A DNA stretch of 10,361 nt. Source: an uncultured Synergistales bacterium. Lineage in GTDB: Bacteria; Synergistota; Synergistia; Synergistales; Aminobacteriaceae. Shown here one piece after another: positions 6,179 to 10,361 of this stretch; the stretch's first letter is position 1, and each line of letters starts with the position of its first letter. The notes under the pieces are model-generated. The model was not told the origin of the DNA, did not search any database, and was given only the letters and a program-made list of their open reading frames with translations. Location of the stretch: NCBI GenBank assembly GCA_905234205.1, contig CAJOGG010000042.1:1-10361 (forward strand), written 5' to 3'. The position numbers and the translations under genes were made by a program.

Positions 6179-7937
6179 CGAGTTCAATAACCCGGAGTGG
6201 AAATTATTAGCCCAAGTTTCAAGGCCTTCACGTTATTGCGGCAGTGAATGGAGACCGTACGAGAAAATTTCATGGGACGAGGCTAATTTACGAATCTGCT
6301 TGGCCTTTCCAGACGTTTACGAGACAGGCATGAGCTATTACGGCTTTCAGATCATTGAGGGCTTAATAAATTCGTATGAGCAAAAATATTTAGCTGATCG
6401 AGCTTATTGCGTGTGGCCCGACATGGAAAACTTAATGCGCGCGCATAACATGCCTTTAACTTCGATCGAACATAAACGCCCTGTGAATGAGTTTGACGTA
6501 CTAGCTTTCACATTGCCTCACGAGACTAGCTACACGAATATTTTAACTATGATCGATTTATCTGGCCTTAACATTCTAGCCAGTGAACGTAATAATTGCG
6601 ACCCGTTAATCATTGCTGGAGGTTATGGAGCTTATACGCCGGAAGTGTTGAGCAAGTTCATAGACGTGTTTTGCGTTGGAGAAGCTGAAGCGTTATTGCC
6701 TGAATTATTGCCCGTTCTTGAGAATCTTAAAGGCTCTACACGTGAAGAAAAGCTTCGGGAAATTTCAAAGTTGCCGGGATTTTACGTGCCATTGTGTTTC
6801 AGTGAAAGCGATATTGTTACCAGACAAATAACGAAAAACTTATACAGGCTCTCTTCAATGATTGTCCCAAGTATTAATATCGTTCATGATCGTGCTGCCG
6901 TGGAATTGTTCAGGGGGTGCGGGCGCGGCTGTAGATTCTGTCAAGCTGGCATGGTAAATCGTCCTGTTCGTGAAAGGCCTGTTACTGAAGCTGGCGAATC
7001 GATTCTCAGTATCATAAATTCAACTGGTTGGGAAGAAGCTGGCTTGTTGTCCTTGGCCTCGTGTGATTATTCAGGGATTGAAAGTTTAATTGATGACCTA
7101 TCACCGACTCTCAATCAACGTAGAGCAAAATTGAGTCTACCAAGTTTACGCATGGACGGATTCTCAATAGGCTTGGCCGAAAAATTAGAGGGGTTACGCT
7201 CAAAACATGGTGGCATAACTTTTGCGCCTGAAGCCGGGACTCAACGTTTACGCGACGTAATCAACAAAGGCATCAACGAGGACATGATAGTGAAATGTTT
7301 GAACGAGATTTTCTCGCGAGGTTGGGAACGTGTAAAGCTTTATTTCATGATGGGACTTCCGACAGAGACTTATGAAGATTTGGACGCAATCGCAGAAATT
7401 TCCTACAAGGCTTTGAAGCTAGGTCGATCACTTGGCCGACGAAGAGCTAGTGTAAGTGTGAGTGTGTCAGGTTTTGTACCCAAGGCTCATACTCCGTTTC
7501 AATGGGAGCGTCAGAACTCTATCAGCGAATTACAGGATAAGGGTAGACACATTAAATCACTAGTTCATGACCGTGCATTAAGCATCAACTACCACGAACC
7601 AGAACAAACTTTCCTTGAAGGTGTATTGTCTCGCGGGGACGTAAAAACTTGTGACGTGATATTACGGGCTTGGAAAACGGGAGCAAGATTCGACAACTGG
7701 ACAGAATACTTCAATTTATCGCGCTGGCTTGAAGCTTTTGAGTATTGCGGATTGAATCCAGAAGACTATACTCGCGAACGTAATGAGGCCGAAAAACTTC
7801 CTTGGGATTTCATAAATGTTGGCGTCAATAAATCTTTCCTGCTCCGTGAAAGGCACAAAGCCTATAATCAAGAATTAACCGTTGATTGCAAAACAGGTTG
7901 TGCGGCCTGTGGATTAGCTTGCAAGACTCCCTGCTAA
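6168..7937 (+). CDS. TIGR03960-like radical SAM protein (B12-binding-like N-domain)
   Basis: A 589-residue radical SAM enzyme of unknown substrate. The N-terminal part (about 40-180, LRICLAFPDVYETGMSYYG, PWPDME, LIIAGGYGAY, VFCVGEAE) has the Rossmann-like text of cobalamin-binding radical SAM proteins. The radical SAM core follows with ELFRGCGRGCRFCQAGM, whose Cys251, Cys255 and Cys258 (CxxxCxxC) bind the 4Fe-4S cluster. Later core text includes FAPEAGTQRLRDVINKGI and YFMMGLPTETYEDL. The tail is unusual: Cys574, 578, 581, 585 and 589 fall in the last 16 residues. The start is GTG at 6168, with AAGGAG about 14 bases before it, inside the end of rodA. Length and order fit TIGR03960, commonly next to rodA or a DUF2344 gene in this setting, but no DUF2344 gene follows here. 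It overlaps rlmN at the 3' end by 24 bases. Confidence 0.88.
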   Translation: MDFNEFNNPEWKLLAQVSRPSRYCGSEWRPYEKISWDEANLRICLAFPDVYETGMSYYGFQIIEGLINSYEQKYLADRAYCVWPDMENLMRAHNMPLTSIEHKRPVNEFDVLAFTLPHETSYTNILTMIDLSGLNILASERNNCDPLIIAGGYGAYTPEVLSKFIDVFCVGEAEALLPELLPVLENLKGSTREEKLREISKLPGFYVPLCFSESDIVTRQITKNLYRLSSMIVPSINIVHDRAAVELFRGCGRGCRFCQAGMVNRPVRERPVTEAGESILSIINSTGWEEAGLLSLASCDYSGIESLIDDLSPTLNQRRAKLSLPSLRMDGFSIGLAEKLEGLRSKHGGITFAPEAGTQRLRDVINKGINEDMIVKCLNEIFSRGWERVKLYFMMGLPTETYEDLDAIAEISYKALKLGRSLGRRRASVSVSVSGFVPKAHTPFQWERQNSISELQDKGRHIKSLVHDRALSINYHEPEQTFLEGVLSRGDVKTCDVILRAWKTGARFDNWTEYFNLSRWLEAFEYCGLNPEDYTRERNEAEKLPWDFINVGVNKSFLLRERHKAYNQELTVDCKTGCAACGLACKTPC

Positions 7938-8942
7938 CTGACCACAAGCTGCCATGATGTCCCCGCCTCGTTCTCGTCTTAATTCAAACTCAATATTCAA
8001 GCTCGTCAAAGCTCTGCAAAACTCTTTCACGCTTTTATCGCTAGCACGCTTTAATTCAGGACGTGAAGGGATCGGATTAAACGGTATAAGATTTATGTAA
8101 GGCTCTAAACCGTCAAGCAACGCCGCCATTTCATAAGCATATTCAACAGAGTCATTAACACGGTCAATCAAAGCGTATTCAATCGTGATTCGTTCGCCCG
8201 TTCGTTCTCTGTAATGTTTCAAGGCATTAACAACTTTTTGCAACGGGTATTTATTATTGACAGGCATTAACTTTGAGCGTAATTCGTCGTTCGTAGCGTG
8301 AAGTGATAACGAGAGCCTCAATGGTATCTCGAAGTCGGCCAAGTCCTCTATGCCCGGAACTATTCCAGACGTTGAAATAGTTATGTGGCGCGCTCCTAAA
8401 TTCCTCATGTGCTTGTCGTTAAGTGAACGTATAGCCGCGAAAACGTTGTCTTCATTTAGAAGAGGCTCTCCCATTCCCATAAAGACTATGTTATTTATGT
8501 CAGCCCCGTTCATTTTTTCCATGAGCAAAAATTGTCCAAGTATCTCCCCGCGTGTTAAATTCCTGTGAAAACCGTTAGCCCCAGTCTCGCAGAAAGTACA
8601 CGCTAAAGGACAGCCCGCTTGACTCGATATACAAGCAGTCTTATGATCCCCATGGTTGAGCAATACAGATTCGATTCTATTACCGTCGTGTAACTGCCAC
8701 AAAAATTTTCGCGTTCCGTCACGTGAAGATTGCTGCTTAATCATAATTGGCAAGGTCATCAAAATATTCTCGCTAAGTTTATTACGTAAATCTTTTGATA
8801 AATTGCTCATGTCGTGATAGTTAAAAACTTTCTTAGCGTATATCCATTGACAAACTTGGCCAGCTCGAAATTTCGCATCACCCCAGTTAGTAAACAATAA
8901 TTGCCAATCGCCTAAAGATAGTTCTAATGCGTCGTAAGTCAT
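7914..8942 (-). CDS. rlmN: dual-specificity 23S rRNA/tRNA adenine-C2 methyltransferase RlmN
   Basis: RlmN is the radical SAM enzyme that methylates C2 of A2503 in 23S rRNA and of A37 in some tRNAs, through a methyl-cysteine intermediate. The 342-residue protein has all key cysteines: Cys104 before SSQAG (equivalent to the E. coli Cys118), the cluster triad Cys111, Cys115, Cys118 (CPLACTFC), and Cys333 near the C-terminus (AACGQLAG), the methyl-carrying residue. GMGEPLLNEDNV (156-167) and SLSLHATNDELR (211-222) are further family signatures. I place the start at the ATG whose last base is 8940; a TTG reading at 8960 lies within the Shine-Dalgarno (AGGAGG, 8952-8957). It is transcribed away from the 9037 gene and converges on the radical SAM gene. 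Confidence 0.96.
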   Translation of the reverse strand: MTYDALELSLGDWQLLFTNWGDAKFRAGQVCQWIYAKKVFNYHDMSNLSKDLRNKLSENILMTLPIMIKQQSSRDGTRKFLWQLHDGNRIESVLLNHGDHKTACISSQAGCPLACTFCETGANGFHRNLTRGEILGQFLLMEKMNGADINNIVFMGMGEPLLNEDNVFAAIRSLNDKHMRNLGARHITISTSGIVPGIEDLADFEIPLRLSLSLHATNDELRSKLMPVNNKYPLQKVVNALKHYRERTGERITIEYALIDRVNDSVEYAYEMAALLDGLEPYINLIPFNPIPSRPELKRASDKSVKEFCRALTSLNIEFELRRERGGDIMAACGQLAGSLAS

Positions 8943-8967
8943 AAGTTTTAACCTCCTCAATTTTTCC

Positions 8968-8999
8968 TTACAAATAGGCTAGTGTCATATATAATAGCA
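8968..8999. promoter_or_regulatory. divergent promoter region between rlmN and the exported-protein operon
   Basis: On the + strand TTACAA (8968-8973) and TATAAT (8990-8995) are separated by 16 bases, which would start transcription near 9002 and leave a leader of about 35 bases before the ATG at 9037. On the - strand TGCTATTAT (8999-8991) is an extended -10 for rlmN, overlapping the + strand -10, without a good -35. The two promoters would therefore compete for the same bases. Sequence match only. Confidence 0.45.
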
Positions 9000-9036
9000 A
9001 ACGTTCATAATATGATCTTGCAAAGGAGTGTAGTAA

Positions 9037-9504
9037 ATGCGCAAACTTTTTGTTGCAATGCTTATATTGGCAACCACGTTGACTACCGCATTTGCCGAAG
9101 ACGCTTTTGATAACCAAGTAAAGATTGGTCGTGACAGATCTGGAATGACTTGGTGGCTTGTCGATTACGGAATGAAAGGCTCAACGCCTTATGCAGTGGC
9201 CAGAAAATATTACACTGGAGAAGCTGGCAGAACAGAAACAATTGAAATATTAACCTCACGTTACTCTGTAAAACCGAAGAGAGCCAATGCACTTTATTTC
9301 ACTGAATATCGTTACGAGTATACTTCGGATAATGAACGAGTTGCGGAAGTGTACAGGAAACATTATGATATGAACGGAAGGATGATTTATAGTCTTGAGT
9401 TTGATGGTAAATCTTCAGCTAGTGAAAAAACTTATGTAAACGTCGTGAAGAATACTATACAGTCAAAAGGCTTAGCCTATGCTACAGGAAAGTTAAAGAA
9501 GTAA
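9037..9504 (+). CDS. small exported protein of unknown function
   Basis: A 155-residue protein I do not recognise. It begins with a classical signal peptide: basic MRK, a hydrophobic core (LFVAMLILATTLTTAF), and a probable signal peptidase I site after AFA (residue 20), leaving a mature protein of about 135 residues. The mature part is rich in Tyr, Thr and charged residues and reads as alternating beta-strands (MTWWLVDYG, YAVARKYYTG, LYFTEYRYEYTS, MIYSLEFDG) with a helical, basic C-terminus. There are no Cys and no membrane anchor. GGAG lies about 9 bases before the ATG. It is the first gene of a two-gene unit with the next exported protein, 13 bases apart. A periplasmic or surface location is likely. 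Confidence 0.75.
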   Translation: MRKLFVAMLILATTLTTAFAEDAFDNQVKIGRDRSGMTWWLVDYGMKGSTPYAVARKYYTGEAGRTETIEILTSRYSVKPKRANALYFTEYRYEYTSDNERVAEVYRKHYDMNGRMIYSLEFDGKSSASEKTYVNVVKNTIQSKGLAYATGKLKK

Positions 9505-9517
9505 GGAGAGAATCACT

Positions 9518-10072
9518 ATGAAAACGAAATTATTTGTGTTGCTGAGCGTTTGTGTGATGTTGCTTGCCTGTGAAGGTATTGTGTATGCTGACTCTGGCGA
9601 AGGATATTTTGGTGATGACGAAGTTATAGACGCTAATCCCGATACGCCGTTCCTCCCTCCAATGCCAACAGAAGACGAGCTTGAAGAGGAATATGAAAAT
9701 GAAGACAGCGAGGTCGCTACGGAAAAAAACACGAAGGCAAGTATATGGAAGAAGCCTCCAGAGAAATATTCTGAAGACACAGCCAAAGTTATAAACAGCT
9801 ATGGACTTTCAAAGAAGAGAGCCAAGAACCTCATTAATAACCACAAAGACGCGGCTGCCGGTATGGGTAACAAAGAGAAAGTTAAGCGATACCAAAATAT
9901 ATTAAGACAATTCCCAATGGATTATCTTGCTGCATACAGAGCCGCTGAAGCAACTTTTGCAATGGGACGCAACAGTCAAGCACTAAGATGGGTAAATCAA
10001 TCACTTGCAATTTATCCTGATTATATGCCGGCACGAAGACTCAAGAAACAAATTGAGGGCGCACTGAAATAG
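9518..10072 (+). CDS. probable TPR-containing lipoprotein of unknown function
   Basis: A 184-residue exported protein. The N-terminus has a hydrophobic core followed by LLAC (15-18), which fits a lipobox with Cys18 as the lipidated residue; a signal peptidase I site after VYA (24) is an alternative. A disordered, strongly acidic stretch with Pro (about 30-70, including ELEEEYENEDSE) precedes a helical C-terminal region (about 85-184). Its end, YQNILRQFP, AAYRAAEATFAMGRNSQALRW and SLAIYPDYMPAR, reads like a tetratricopeptide (TPR) helix pair and a half. AAGGAGAG precedes the ATG and the gene follows the previous one by 13 bases. A strong terminator follows. TPR lipoproteins often serve as scaffolds for envelope complexes; that role is inference. 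Confidence 0.75.
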   Translation: MKTKLFVLLSVCVMLLACEGIVYADSGEGYFGDDEVIDANPDTPFLPPMPTEDELEEEYENEDSEVATEKNTKASIWKKPPEKYSEDTAKVINSYGLSKKRAKNLINNHKDAAAGMGNKEKVKRYQNILRQFPMDYLAAYRAAEATFAMGRNSQALRWVNQSLAIYPDYMPARRLKKQIEGALK

Positions 10073-10091
10073 TAACGCAATCAAAATAATC

Positions 10092-10128
10092 AATGGCAGT
10101 CTCTGATTATTCGGGGACTGCTATTTTT
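10092..10128 (+). terminator. intrinsic terminator after the exported-protein operon
   Basis: The bases 10092-10104 and 10113-10125 pair in a 13-bp stem (core GCAGTC with GACTGC, with several G-T wobbles) around an 8-base loop, GATTATTC. A run of T follows at 10124-10128. This separates the exported-protein unit from ftsH. Confidence 0.85.
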
Positions 10129-10133
10129 GTATC

Positions 10134-10142
10134 TGTTATAAT
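10134..10142 (+). promoter_or_regulatory. extended -10 promoter candidate for ftsH
   Basis: TGTTATAAT matches the extended -10 consensus, just after the terminator and 50 bases before the ftsH start. No good -35 hexamer is visible at 16-18 bases upstream, where the terminator stem lies. Confidence 0.5.
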
Positions 10143-10192
10143 CGTCTAATCTTTCACGGTAAATTTATAATTCATAGGAGGAATGTTGAATC

Positions 10193-10361
10193 TTGGGAAA
10201 AGTCGCAAAAAATTTAGGGCTTTATCTCGTGTTGGTGTTAGCCGTCGTCACGATGGTGAATACGTTTTTGACGCCTGAAGAAGTCCAGAAACAATATGAC
10301 GAAATAAGTTACAGCCAATTTCTGAAAGAGCTTGACGCAGGAAATATACGCATACTTCAGA
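10193..10361 (+). CDS. ftsH: ATP-dependent zinc metalloprotease FtsH, N-terminal fragment (window edge)
   Basis: The first 56 codons of FtsH, the membrane-anchored AAA+ protease that degrades misfolded membrane proteins and selected regulators. Visible are a short basic start (MGKVAKN), one transmembrane segment (about 8-25, LGLYLVLVLAVVTMVNTF), and the start of the FtsH extracytoplasmic domain with ISYSQFLKELDAGNI (38-52), which is typical of the family. The AAA and zinc-protease domains lie beyond the window. The start is a TTG at 10193: the same frame has a TGA at 10187, and AGGAGG (10176-10181) is 11 bases upstream. An ATG at 10183 is in another frame that closes quickly. Confidence 0.88.
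   Translation, partial: MGKVAKNLGLYLVLVLAVVTMVNTFLTPEEVQKQYDEISYSQFLKELDAGNIRILQ

Noticed and set aside
8350..8568. Plus-strand frame inside rlmN
   Set aside because: Antisense shadow of a strongly conserved rlmN region, no ribosome binding site.
9493..9786. Minus-strand 97-codon Ser-rich frame opposite the lipoprotein gene
   Set aside because: Its Ser and Phe richness just mirrors the Glu/Lys codons of the acidic region on the other strand.
1..10361. CRISPR array, tRNA or rRNA genes, riboswitch, attachment site
   Set aside because: I saw no regularly spaced repeats, no tRNA-like cloverleaf and no flanking direct repeats around the accessory block, though reading by eye could miss weak ones.

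Overview
The window looks like part of a chromosome from a low- to mid-GC anaerobic diderm. Synergistota is the best guess, because minC-minD-minE-rodA followed by a TIGR03960-type radical SAM gene is, as I recall, a layout typical of that phylum. This is inference from gene order and protein style; no rRNA or marker search was possible.

Region 1 (1-3078) is accessory DNA. It opens inside an MmeI/YeeA-like adenine DNA methyltransferase (type IIG restriction-modification enzyme). The first bases complete its NPPF motif. The gene is split by a frameshift near 420 and also carries an in-frame insertion of a G/C-rich palindromic repeat at about 1001-1124, so it is probably a decaying gene. After a non-coding stretch of about 330 bases with a plausible extended -10 promoter comes a tight three-gene cassette: a DUF4417 protein (apparently starting at a rare ATT), a small protein with a Gly/Ser-rich head and a nuclease-toxin-like domain, and a small acidic protein that could be its immunity partner or antitoxin. 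This cassette is the most interesting part of the window.

Region 2 (3155-7937) is core cell-division and morphogenesis DNA on the + strand: minC, minD, minE, a SEDS-family gene (rodA) and a large radical SAM protein. Spacing is tight or overlapping, so it reads as one operon. MinC, MinD and MinE place the division site; RodA is a septum/elongation peptidoglycan polymerase. The radical SAM gene is a neighbour of unknown substrate.

Region 3 (7914-8942, - strand) is rlmN, encoding the dual-specificity 23S rRNA/tRNA adenine-C2 methyltransferase. Its 3' end overlaps the radical SAM gene by 24 bases in convergent orientation.

Region 4 (9037-10361, + strand) starts at a divergent promoter region. 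It holds two small exported proteins of unknown function (a signal-peptide protein and a probable TPR lipoprotein), a good intrinsic terminator, an extended -10 promoter, and the first 56 codons of ftsH, which runs off the window.
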